Assembly: GCF_037975245.1 (NCBI RefSeq)
Contig: NC_092577.1
Span: 12,495,013 to 12,559,012, forward strand
Length of the DNA: 64,000 nucleotides
Direction of reading: 5' to 3'
Source of the DNA: Apostichopus japonicus
Taxonomy: Eukaryota > Echinodermata > Holothuroidea > Aspidochirotida > Stichopodidae
Made by a program: the position numbers and the translations under genes. Below the pieces are notes generated by a model, which did not search any database, had not been told where the DNA came from, and saw only the letters and a list, made by a program, of their open reading frames with translations. Of the stretch, positions 1 to 31,115 are shown in pieces (position 1 is the stretch's first letter; every line of letters starts with the position of its first letter).

Positions 1-217
1 TGAAGGGAAGGAAAAAGGATTGAGAAGGAGAAGGGGTAGGGAATTTGATGGAGCATGAAGAGGAAGAGTGAAGTGTTGTGTATGCTGATGCACTTTGAAA
101 TAAAGACACATCACACAACGTAATCTTGCATGGTGATGGATGCACCCCCACCCTCCCCCACCCTCCCCTCCCCTCCCCTCACTGGTTGCATGCCACCACA
201 AAGCATGGAGTACTCAC

Positions 218-13589
<13,372 letters not shown>

Positions 13590-14023
13590 CTTCAAATCAA
13601 GGTGGGAACACAACCCACATTGTCTGCATGCAATCTACAGAGCCGGTACAGTACAGATCCGCCGGTACAGTACAGAGGGTACAAAATTACGATGCACAAT
13701 ACATTTTCGAACAGCCAGAGTTTCGTGGGAAACGACTTGCAACAAGCTGAATGTTTTCCATGGATCGCGATTTGACCCCTAACGTGTGTGTTGACATCTT
13801 TCAGCTATGGGAAATGAATGACCGTGGTTATACAAATAACAGACTATGTTTGTATTGAATGTATTTTAGATCCTCCTGCAAGCAGGAAATCGCGAAGAAG
13901 CCATCATTGTCTTATCAAAGCCGCAAGCTGATCGAAGTCAGTCTCTTATATTCATATTTAACGTCCATGATTATGAATCGTCAATTGTCAACAACTCTGA
14001 AACTGGACGACATACATTAATCT

Positions 14024-14090
14024 TGGAGTGACTCGAACTCGGGACCTTATGATTGAAAGGCACCGGCGTCAACCACTGAGCTAACACTCC
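14024..14090 (-). mobile_element. tRNA-like SINE head
   Basis: On the minus strand it runs from GGAGTGTTAGCTCAGTGG (A box) to CCGAGTTCGAGTCACTCC (B box), about 67 bases. The outer six bases pair (GGAGTG/CACTCC), but the T-arm does not fold and the anticodon loop has eight bases. It is therefore a tRNA-derived repeat or pseudogene rather than a working tRNA. Confidence 0.6.
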
Positions 14091-14711
14091 TTAACTATAG
14101 CATTGATACAAATATTCTGAGGTGAGTTAGTCTAAGTATAATGTATGGTTTGGTTTAGGTTGGTTAAGTTTCGTAAAAGACTAGTTTCGTTTAGCATGAG
14201 TTAAAAAGATCAGAAGGGACAAACATTCCCAACAAGATCACTATGGGAATTAATCTAAACACGGCTACATACAATCCTGTTGCAAACCTTAAAATAAACG
14301 TTTCTTCTTCAAGCTCGAGCTTTTACCTGTCATGCTATGGAAATTTGCAATGGCAAGTGGCACCGTGACGATACCCCAAGCGGTCTGGTCCCGTGTGATT
14401 TATGGGAATTGAGTAGGATATGCCAGTTGAAAGTTGTGAATTTAAGTAGGCTAGCATGTTAATTTGTTCAATTAAATGTGGCATGACAAGGGCAGGAGAA
14501 ACCTGGGTGGATCGGAATCCTCGCAATCTAAGAGTATGACAATGTTACAGTTTATCCTTTCTTGTTTATCTTGTTTGGCGAGAGATAGCATCTTTAAGAC
14601 GGAAGCGTATAAGTACCTTCATCGAAACCTATCAATTGACAGAGAACTAAATATATATTATTCTGTACACTTCCAGTCTGACTGGCGCTGTATACTTTAT
14701 ATCTATACATT

Positions 14712-15076
14712 CAAGGGCGTAGGAACCGGGGGGCTGGGGGGCGCCAGCCCCCAGTGAAAAATATGGGGGCGGAAGTATCGTTCCGCCCCCCCCCCCCCCC
14801 GCTCCGCAAGTCAGAAAACCCCTTTTTCATTTCCAAATGAGAAAAAAATCTCATTTGAAGCACCAAATTGTATCTAAGGCCAGGTGAAAATGCAAAATTC
14901 TTTACAAAATGGAGTGGGTGTTGAAGTGTGCTATATTGCACCAAATTGCATCTGAGGCCACCTGGAAATGCAAAAAAATTCCAAAGGGGAGGGGGACACC
15001 CCCTCCCCTTAGACCCCTCCCCAGGCCGGTCATCAGTCTTCAGCCCCCCACTCAAAAGTACCTTCCTACGCCACTG
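14712..15076 (+). mobile_element. hAT-type MITE with perfect 8-bp TSD (TATACATT)
   Basis: The 365-bp element has ends CAAGGGCGTAGGAACC and, inverted, CAGTGGCGTAGGAAGG. Target duplications TATACATT lie at 14704-14711 and 15077-15084. G-runs and C-runs just inside the ends form a strong hairpin. The copy at 44445-44803 is the same family in the opposite orientation. Confidence 0.92.
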
Positions 15077-15476
15077 TATACATTCATATAGGCTAAGTTA
15101 AATTGTATAGTTGTGCTGAAACCAGAGACGAGTTGTCCATGTATACGGCTATATGATACGTACAGATTCTCAAGGATATATGAATATGCCTGTGAATTGT
15201 GGAGTAACTTATAGCCATGTAGCCTGTTCAATGACTTGAGCTAGCTATATGTATTCTTTCAAGGGTCAATGTACATAACCATAGGTCAAAGAACTATTCT
15301 AGGGCGAACATATAGCTTAATTATTGTCTAAGGTTAAACGTACGAATGGGGACTACAAAACCGAAAGTGTTAAGTATACTAAGGCGAAAATAAGACATAC
15401 GATACATCGAACGCACTCCTGACAAAAACACTTCAAATACCACAAAAGGAAGTTACGTTAATATGAAAAGATATTA

Positions 15477-15483
<7 letters not shown>

Positions 15484-15569
<86 letters not shown>
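15484..15569 (+). repeat. (TA)n microsatellite
   Basis: About 43 uninterrupted TA units. Confidence 0.97.
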
Positions 15570-15572
<3 letters not shown>

Positions 15573-16607
15573 TAACATCATCTAACCATAAGTAACACCG
15601 ACGTGTTGTGACAAGTATTATACTAGTGACGTATTATGTCCGTCTCATCACTTGCAATACTGTTTTATTTATCGTGTACTTGAGTACTGTAGTTTTCATC
15701 GTGTTACCATTGAAATTTAAGAAGAGTTACAACAGTGACTTTTCTTGCCATTCTCTTTCATGCGTGATTCTTTAACACATTGCAGTTTGGTTCTGTAGCA
15801 ATAGACATCATTTTTTTCTGGCACTGCAATATTCACATAATTGAAAAAAATGACATCAATTAAATGTACAAGTCTCTTTTTTTTCTATCAACAGTTGTGA
15901 CACACTTAAATGCAATATAATTGTTTGGCTTTTATTTTAATGTTTAAAGATGGCGGAAACAAGATAGAAGAGTATATAGGTATATCTCAATCGTTGGTTT
16001 GTCAGTGATGGCGTACATGCAAAACTTAGAGATAAAATTATAATCATATAACCATGACATAAACAAAATTCATTCCCCCAGTCCAAGTCCCCAAATGATA
16101 ATGAATGATAATGATGAGTTCGAACTCCCTGCAGCTTGGCCGTCAAGTTCGGCTCCAATCTTCACGGCAATGAACTTGCTCTAAGTCGGATTTAACTTGG
16201 CTCCGGAACGAAGCTCCAAGTATGGGCGATCTGACTCGTTATATAGACTACTTTCTGAATGCGCCTGAAATTCGAAAAGAACATTATGAAGCTACAATTC
16301 CGGTGTCTGTACAGATTACAAAGTTGTAGAACTATGTGTGTATCTATGTGTGGCTAATTACAGCAATGGACACTCAACGATCTTTGAGGCAAAATCGCCC
16401 CTTTGATAGTAACAGTTGTCACTGTTGTTTTACTTTTTCCTTTTATTTTATGTATGCAGCTCCTTTAAAAGGGTTTTTTAAGTCGGCCAGGCCTCTCACG
16501 GATGGGAAACCCCCTCTGTTCATCTGATACGCATAGCCGACGCCCCCCCCCCCTTCTCACACACAACCGCACACGTTGATAGTGGGATAATTCAATAGGA
16601 CGTTTTT
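15570..16607. other. Intergenic, nothing recognised
   Basis: AT-rich sequence between the divergent TAF5L and 7TM genes. Only short frames without motifs, and a C-run near 16540. Confidence 0.7.
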
Positions 16608-16615
16608 AAATATAC

Positions 16616-16792
16616 TACTTTTTAAGAAAAAGTCACCCAGGAAAGAACCTGGGCACGAAAACCAAACTTCCGAACAACTGATCCGCTCTCAACCCCAGTC
16701 CTCTTGCATCGGGACTGTGACTGTGTGATTATCGTCGGGTGTGCATCAACATTCCTCTCGAAAGGGAACAGATACTACACATGATCTTAGCC
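16616..16792 (-). mobile_element. U2 snRNA-headed SINE, copy A (head shortened)
   Basis: Flanked by AAATATAC at 16608-16615 and 16793-16800. Read on the minus strand, the U2-like head TTGGCTAAGATCATGTGTAG is followed by GTATCTGTTCCCTTTCGAGA. A body follows, then a 3' hairpin CCCAGGTTCTTTCCTGGG. The first bases of the U2 match (CTTCTCGGCCTTT) are missing compared with copy B, consistent with a deletion between two AGCC repeats. Confidence 0.82.
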
Positions 16793-16800
16793 AAATATAC

Positions 16801-17678
16801 TTTTTTTTATGGAAAAGTCGCCCAGGAAAGAACCTGGGCACCAGTGGCGGCGCCAAGGGGGGGGGGATTGGGGGGCTTTAGCCCCCCCCCCCACTGAAGT
16901 AGTCAGCCCCCCATTAGCCCCCCCCCCAACTGAAATAGGCAAAAAAAAAAAAAAAACCTCATTGAAACAATATAGCCTACCCACATTTTGTCAGCCATAA
17001 CGCAGTGCTACAATGGTCAATGGAAATTTTGATGAATTTTTCACATGATAATAGTCAGTGACTCAGTTGTGGTGCAGGAAGCCTTGTTTTGGTGACTGAT
17101 AAAAACAATTTGTGTGCGTTTCACAAACAGCGTGTATACAGACTAAAACAGGAGTTGTGTCAGAGAGCGCGATATAATAATTGAGCAAAGGAATTGGATC
17201 TTTCACAGCAGGTAATATTTTAGTGATACGAAAACTGTGAATTGGTATCTTCCATTCTAATTTGACTAAAGTTACTCACAAAAAAATGCATATTTTTGGA
17301 GAAATTTTTAGGTGACAAAAGCCTCGCTAAATGCCACCATTTTGCATGTAGGCCTTTCCAGGATTGGGAAAAATTTCAAAAGGGGAGGGGGACACCCCCT
17401 CCCCTTATACCCCTCCCCCAGGACGGCGATCACTCAATCTTGTAAGCCACCCAAAAAATTGGCTCAGCCCCCCCCCCCTTAGCCTCCCCAACTAAAAATT
17501 CCTGGCGCCGCCACTGCTGGGCACGAAAACCAAACTACCGAACGACTGATCCGCTCTCAACCTCAGTCCCCTTGCATCGAGACTGTGACTGTGTGATCAT
17601 CGTCGGGTGTGCATCACCGTTCCCCTCTCGAAAGGGAACAGATACTACACATGATCTTAGCCAAAAGGCCGAGAAGCC
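16801..17678 (-). mobile_element. U2 snRNA-headed SINE, copy B, split by a hAT MITE
   Basis: The ~195-bp SINE is interrupted by the element at 16842-17516. On the minus strand its head reads CTTCTCGGCCTTTTGGCTAA then GATCATGTGTAGTATCTGTT (17637-17676). This is the 5' part of U2 snRNA, including the branch-point-recognition GTAGTA, with a single visible change (A to T after GATCA). The 3' end carries the CCCAGG/CCTGGG hairpin and a T-rich end. It is flanked by AAATATAC on the left and AAATATAT on the right (17679-17686). Confidence 0.85.
16842..17516 (+). mobile_element. hAT-type MITE with perfect 8-bp TSD (CTGGGCAC)
   Basis: The 675-bp element has perfect inverted ends CAGTGGCGGCGCCA. Target duplications CTGGGCAC lie at 16834-16841 and 17517-17524. 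Inside the ends are long G and C runs that pair. It is inserted in a SINE, which gives the relative age. Confidence 0.94.
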
Positions 17679-17903
17679 AAATATATTGATATAAGTTTTT
17701 GCTGTTATAGCTCAAATCACTAAAACATAACTTGCTTATATCCGATGTAAAAGATTCTATTAAAGGTTTAAACTTCAGGTCGTCTTGAAAACCCGGGAAA
17801 TCCCTTGACGAATTTGTTGTTTTTTGATTACCTATTTCATTGTATTATTCAATTCCATTAATATTGTTATGACAAGAACTTAGACAGCAAGCCAGGTGCG
17901 GTG

Positions 17904-17975
17904 TGACGTCACATTATTCTGTCGTATAATCTACAGGTGTTGATGAACAAACTCTGCGCAGACTACGTATATATA
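17904..17975 (+). promoter_or_regulatory. Candidate promoter of the 7TM gene: CRE and TATA box
   Basis: The palindromic cAMP-response element TGACGTCA lies at 17904-17911 and a TATA box (TATATATA) at 17968-17975. These are 229 and 165 bases before the start codon at 18140. The arrangement is consistent with a TATA-driven, CREB-responsive promoter; transcription start is not shown. Confidence 0.45.
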
Positions 17976-18139
17976 CAGACGAAGGGCGGAGAAACAAGTC
18001 TGTAGTCTGGATCAACAATAATTTAAAGAACGTCAATCACTTTGCTCTAGATGTTGGTTTACAATATTGTCACAAATCATAGGAAGGTTGATTAAATCTT
18101 TGAAAGGATAAGCATAGCAGCTAAAACATCAAACAGACG

Positions 18140-25251
<7,112 letters not shown>

Positions 25252-25257
25252 GAAAAT

Positions 25258-25446
25258 GACTCCCGTGGGGTGGGGGGGGGGTTGGGGGAAGAGGTTGGTG
25301 GGGTAGAGCCGGGAAGATCTGAAGGGACAAAAGAGAGCGGGTTTCCTTCCTGGGAGGGGAGGGGAGGGGAGAGGAGAGGAAGGGGAGGTTAGGGGATGGT
25401 AGGGGAGGGGAGAGGAAGGGGAGGTGAGGGGAGGGGAGGAGAGGTT
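25258..25446 (+). repeat. G-rich polypurine tract just after the GRL stop codon
   Basis: Nearly all purines, with many GGGG blocks (repeated GGGGAGGGGAGGGGAGAGGA). Able in principle to form G-quadruplex or triplex structures on the sense strand, within the probable 3' UTR. Confidence 0.7.
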
Positions 25447-25837
25447 TAAATATATGAAACAAATGTTGACTCGGGATGCAAGCCTTCTTAGTTTTCTTAC
25501 TTCTGAGAGTCTTAAACACAAATTGGTACATTTCATTACTATCGACTGCTGGTTTACGGTATTTGAAGTCACAACCAAAAAAAAAACGGAACTGCTTTGC
25601 CTGTATACGCACTGTCACAAGTGATAGGGTCTGGACGGTCAAGTTTCCAACAGTAACGTGCCATGCATTTAATATGTAAAATTCGTAAGAAGGTACGCAA
25701 GGACATGCTGTACTAATGTCTTAGACGATATAGAATACAATTTCCGTTCTTCATGAAAATATTATCTCTTGGGAATCTATAGTTTCCTGAAAGTTTATTG
25801 ATTGAAGTTTATAAATGATAATTGAAAAATATTGTAA

Positions 25838-28411
25838 GAGTCGGGGTTATCTATAGACCACCAATTGTTTCTATTTTTCGTTTCAATGATGAGCTTGATG
25901 AGTGTTTGAAGTGTCACTTAAACTGAAATTAAAAAAACTGCTTTTTAGCAGGAAAATATAATATTGATCTCTGTCAAATTCATATATATAGTACGACGTA
26001 GAACAATTAATCAACACATTTAGTAAATACCATTGACAGTCCTACGAGAGTTACAAGTGAAACTTCTACTCTGATTGACAACATTTACCCCAAAATTCCT
26101 CTGTCTTAATTTAAGTACGGTGTTATATAATAAGTGATATATCTGATCATTATCCGATTTTTCTTGTTTCACGTTTTAAATTGTTCACTAAAAAGTAAAA
26201 AAATATACCCCAATCCTTTAGACATAATACCTGTGACCGAAACATCGCTAAGCTAATTTACAGAGCTTGCTGTTGTTGACTGGTCTGTACAGTTTTGTTA
26301 AATGATGAAATAGATATCGCTTTCTCCCAATTTTTGCGGGTTTTCCGTCAAAGCTTCAAATAGGTGTTGTCCGGTCACCAAATTTAAACCAAAAACCAAA
26401 AAAAGTATCAAAAATGACCATGGATTACACCTGCAGTCATTGCTTTTATTAAACATAAAAATAGACTCTATTAAAGATACAAGCAAACATATTCATGTGA
26501 TCGCAAAGCTTATTATTCCAATTGTAAAAATAAACTTACAAATGTTATTAGACAGGTAAAGAAAATGTGCTATATATATAGCAATCTTATTGACTTAAAG
26601 GCATTGAAGACTCGCCCCAAACCGCGTGCGGCAATCTGAGAATGTTAACTTTCTGTTGCTTGCAAGTGACGTTTTGTTTGTGTCGCTACAAAATGCAGAC
26701 AGTAATGAAACGTGATACCTTGTTATCTTTAGCTGGACCTGAGATGTCCATCGCTGTATAATTTGTAGACTGTGCTGTGGGTATTGACCGCAGCTGTATG
26801 TACTGACTGTACACTAGTGTCTAATTACCGACGGTAGCAAGCTGTGTGTGTATTTTCTGGAATCGATGGTGGTGTATAACACTTCTGTTACACCTCATTC
26901 GAAACTAGGTCAAATTACCGGCATTAGACGTTTCTTTTTGCGCGAGTCTTCACACCCTTTAAACAAGAACGACAGTGCTAAACTGTGGAAAGTAATTAAC
27001 AGTATGCTAAAAAAAAGTGAACAAACTAATTGTATTAAAGCCTTTGTTTGTAATGATGTTCTCAAAGAGGATCCACATACAAGTGCTAATAATTTTAATA
27101 TGTATTTTTCTACAGTAGCCAAGTCTTTGGCAGCCTAGGCTACCAATGCGAACAAAAACTGCTTTAAGCTAAATCGACGCAAATGTACAAAACTCGCTTC
27201 TCCTTTTTTTGTTTCCTACTAGGCATTATGAAGTCCTTTATATTATTTCTAAGCTAAAAATAGTAAAATTCCTGGTTTCGATCAAATTCCAAAATGCCAT
27301 GCCTTAGAAAATTGGGCCTTCTGTCACAGTTACACTAACACAGATTATAAATCTATCTTTTGCACAAAAAAAAATGTTTTCCTATCTGAACTTAAGATCC
27401 GAAAATTACTCCTAGTTTGTTATATCTGGCAATGAGCAGCTGATGTGTAACTATAGACCAATATCTGTTTTACTTTTAATATCTAAAATTATTGAACAAC
27501 TGGTTCACAACCGTTTTTACAAATTTATACTTAAACACGACTTATTGAATCCAAATCAATAATGGTTTCCGTAAAAAGCACTCAACATATATAGCGGCAC
27601 TCAATCTTGTCGACAAAATCTCAGATGGTTTTGATAATAAGATATGTACAGAAGCACTTTGATCTTCCTAAAGCTGTTCATACCATTGACCACCGCATTC
27701 TTCTACAAAAACGTTCTGTTATGGGGTCCTGGAACATCTTTCAATTGCTTCCAGGAGTGACTTAAGTGATTGTTATCACTTGTGTCGTATAGTGGTGTAA
27801 GCTCATTACGTATTTCTTGCAATATTGGCGTTCCACAAGGGTCCATTTTAGGATCACTACCTTTCATTACTGTATGTATATAAATCATATTTACATGTCT
27901 TCTCATGTGGTTTCTTTTATTATGTTTGATGATGGCACTACTGTTTTTATCCAATTCAAACGTTAATAGAATGCTCTTCAAAATAATGATGAAATCCTCG
28001 ACATTTTTGACTGGCTAAATAGCATAGATGTTCTGGTGTTGCCCTTTGAAATTCTCTAACTGAAAACATTAGGAATAGCAAATCAATGTCATCTTATAAA
28101 AGACATCTTAATCATTATCGACTCAACTAATAATTTTCGTATAGCTCTGCCTTATTATGATCATTGTATTACTTTTTTCCTTTCCCAGTTCTGCTAAAAC
28201 CCTATATCTATGTTCTTTCTCTATGTGTTTTTCTTGATGTTTTCTTTCCGCTATATAAAATTAAATTTCTCGTTTTACTTTGTATGGAACCTAGCTGGAA
28301 AATTTATCTGACTTCTGGTCCCGCTGCCTCATTTCTATAACTATGTATTCACAAATGTATATCATTGTGACTTAATGGCCGGAATAAACGAAACGCCAAA
28401 AAAAAAAATCA
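25838..28411 (+). mobile_element. Decayed jockey-superfamily-like non-LTR retrotransposon
   Basis: Broken frames retain an endonuclease start (VIYRPPIVSIFRFNDELDE), the endonuclease SDISDHYPIF (about 26133), RT stretches NYRPISVL (about 27450), TIDHRILLQK (about 27682) and GVPQGSILGSL (about 27826), and an A-run end at 28399-28410. Many stops and frameshifts; it is dead. A TTAA MITE interrupts it at 26599-26958. Confidence 0.85.
26599..26958 (+). mobile_element. TTAA-flanked MITE, family 1, complete copy inside a LINE
   Basis: The 360-bp element sits between TTAA at 26595-26598 and 26959-26962, with ends AGGCATTGAAGACTCGC and, inverted, AGGGTGTGAAGACTCGCG. Removing it plus one TTAA restores the host LINE reading (NLIDL-NKNDSAKLWKVINS), so the four-base duplication is shown directly. 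Confidence 0.92.
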
Positions 28412-30698
28412 TATATTGGCCTCAATAACTATGGAAATATAGCATCGAACAACATTGAAAAGGTGTTCAAAAAACAACTCACATCGCTTTCTTTCGAGAT
28501 ATTGTGTTTTGGTTAATTATCTGCATTTAGCACTAATGTAAATATAAATGTTCATTTAAGCAATCAAGAAAATGGAATTTTGGGAAAGTTTAAAACATAT
28601 TGTTGCCTAAGCCGGCATTTACTCATAGCCCACCCACTCTTTGTTGAGGCAAGGGGGGGGGGGGGAGCGGTGAGGAGACTTTGACATATTATAAAGAGCA
28701 AATTGTAAATATGTAATTTTTTCATCACTTCTAATGAATGCTCACTGATTATTGAGAAATGCTTTGTATAACGCTTAAATTTCAGGTGTACGCACTCTCC
28801 AGGCTTGTTATAACAGTACTGGTACATACTACAGTGTACTATATAGCTTTGAAGAAATGATATCCACTCAGTTTACTATAGGCTACTGTTAGTATAACTC
28901 TATCAAATGTAAGTTTACGAGCATTTAATGGGCTTAATATTACTAGAAGTAATAATTTTGTTTCTCAAACTATGATAGTAGTCGTACCAACTACAACATC
29001 TCTCTGATTTAACTCGCGTAATGTTGGTTGTGTAATGGTTTCTAACAGTAGTATGGTATCTATTACATAAACTCTGAAATTATCATTTTACCCGTGACGT
29101 TAAAATAACTTCTCTGTAATAAGTATAGTTGCATAAGTATATAGTTGCATTTTTGTATATATGGTCATTCTGTAATTTCACAATGGTGCACAAAAGGTAA
29201 AATATTGTGATTTTTAAGTCTTTCTCTTGCCAATAGTATATTTTTGTCACAGACAAAAATATAACCAATGACTGCATTTTAACAACATAAAATGAACAAA
29301 ATCGAATAAATTATAAGACAAGAACAATACAACACGTAACCCAAGGTAAATTTGTTTCAACCGGCCATGTATAAGGTGACAATGGATCAAATAAAACGCT
29401 GACAAATTAAAATCTCCCACGAGTCTGTGCCATTTTTATTTATTCTTCTGCAACTTTAAAAAATAAATGTTAATACATGACGGTGACCACTTAGTATCTT
29501 GTTATGGTTCCAGGTTTTCTAACTAATGAGCTCAGTTGAAATTGAAACCTTTTGCAGGCGTAGGCCAAGGCTATACCCTATCACATACTATGCTTTACAT
29601 GCTGCTTGTAATTAAATTAGGCCCAGTACGACTATGGCGCCAGTAAGTACTTGAAGCCGGATTTTGGAGTAGATCTCCCTCAGGTAGGAGCGTCAAGTTC
29701 CTCACGTCTCAGCTGACTCGGATCCGCGATCACTAGTCATCAATCATGCAGTTTACCCAGAAAGTTATAAGAGCCGCTAAGCAGCAACCCTGGACGTCAT
29801 AAGAACCGACTGCAAACTTCCTGGGAATTTCTGGAGAGCAAACCAATGCTCAGCAGAATTTTGTGGAGAGCCATATAAAAAAAACATTTAACTGGAAAAC
29901 CATGTCAATAACATCAACGGAGGGCAACAAGCGTTTAACTTTAACATTCAAAAGCAAAAACAACTTAATATTTCTAAACAAACAATGATTTTTTTCTTAT
30001 ATTGTCAGCAACTCCAAACAAAGCACTTATTCAAGCTGGAATACAAATGCTTAACACAACCATAGTAATCTGTTGGTGTCTAATTAAACTCTGTCCTCCA
30101 TTGGAAATAATGTCATTCACACTCACAATCCTCAGACACAAGAAAACCTAAACAAATAAATATGTATAACTGACTGCTTTGAAGACTCCCCCTTTTTACA
30201 TCCCTTCTGGCAAAATAGTTGCTGCCTGATTTCAGAGTCAAAATTATCTAACAGAGGCCATATCAAGATACACTGCATTGCAAAGGTGTGAATGCACTAT
30301 ATGACTTGATGGGAGTTTGGAGATAATCTAAATATCAAACATTTAAATAGTACTGTACTCTCCTACATGAGTCACGATCCCTCCAAATCATTACTCTTTA
30401 CAATTACCATGTATTGATAGCTAGGGAACACATAACGTAATTGTAAGTATCACCTAACTATATAGGCTACTATATCAAAGACAGGCTGGCACATAACCAT
30501 ACGTGTCAATCTTTCTCATTGCTTTGTTTGCACAACTAACCATACTTATTTGTTAAAGGTACACAATTGCAACAATATTAAGCCCCGGGGATTCTCCAAA
30601 CTTGCAGTATAGGCAGAAACACGCTGGCACCTGCTCTCAACATTCATCACATTCACAGCATCAGCATTAACTACAATACAAATTAAGAACAACCCATT
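28412..30698. other. Intergenic, nothing recognised
   Basis: AT-rich sequence with one G-run near 28650. No exon-like reading with family motifs on either strand. Confidence 0.65.
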
Positions 30699-30706
30699 AT
30701 TAAACC

Positions 30707-31107
30707 CATAGGCGTATAGGAAGCGGGGGGGGGGGGGGGGGCTGGGGAGGCTGCAGCCCTCAACCAAATATTTTGGTGAAAATTCGGGCAATATGATGAT
30801 AATTTTTCGGGCACCTACCGAAAGACAAATCAATTGCAATGTGTTTTTCAATGGTTACACTTATATTATTATTTTCATTATTATTATAACGACTTCCCGA
30901 AAAAAATATAACCAATATGGAAGGGTAATAACACGGCTAATGATTGTATGTTATTGGCCTGCGCTGTAATAACCGATGCATGCCAATATGATATGTACAC
31001 TAAGATGTTGAACGCGCGGAGCGCATGAAAATTTTTGGTTATATTTTTCGGGCTAGTCGTTACAGCCCCCCCCCCACCCCAAATCAAATTGGGCTCCTAC
31101 GCCTATG
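30707..31107 (+). mobile_element. hAT-type MITE with perfect 8-bp TSD (ATTAAACC)
   Basis: The 401-bp element has perfect inverted ends CATAGGCGTA. ATTAAACC lies at 30699-30706 and 31108-31115. An 18-base G-run near one end faces a C-run near the other. Confidence 0.93.
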
Positions 31108-31115
31108 ATTAAACC

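Noticed and set aside
14024-14090. Functional tRNA gene
   Set aside because: A and B boxes are good, but the T-arm does not pair and the anticodon loop has eight bases.
17637-17676. Functional U2 snRNA gene
   Set aside because: Only about the first 40 bases of U2 are present; no Sm site or downstream stems follow.
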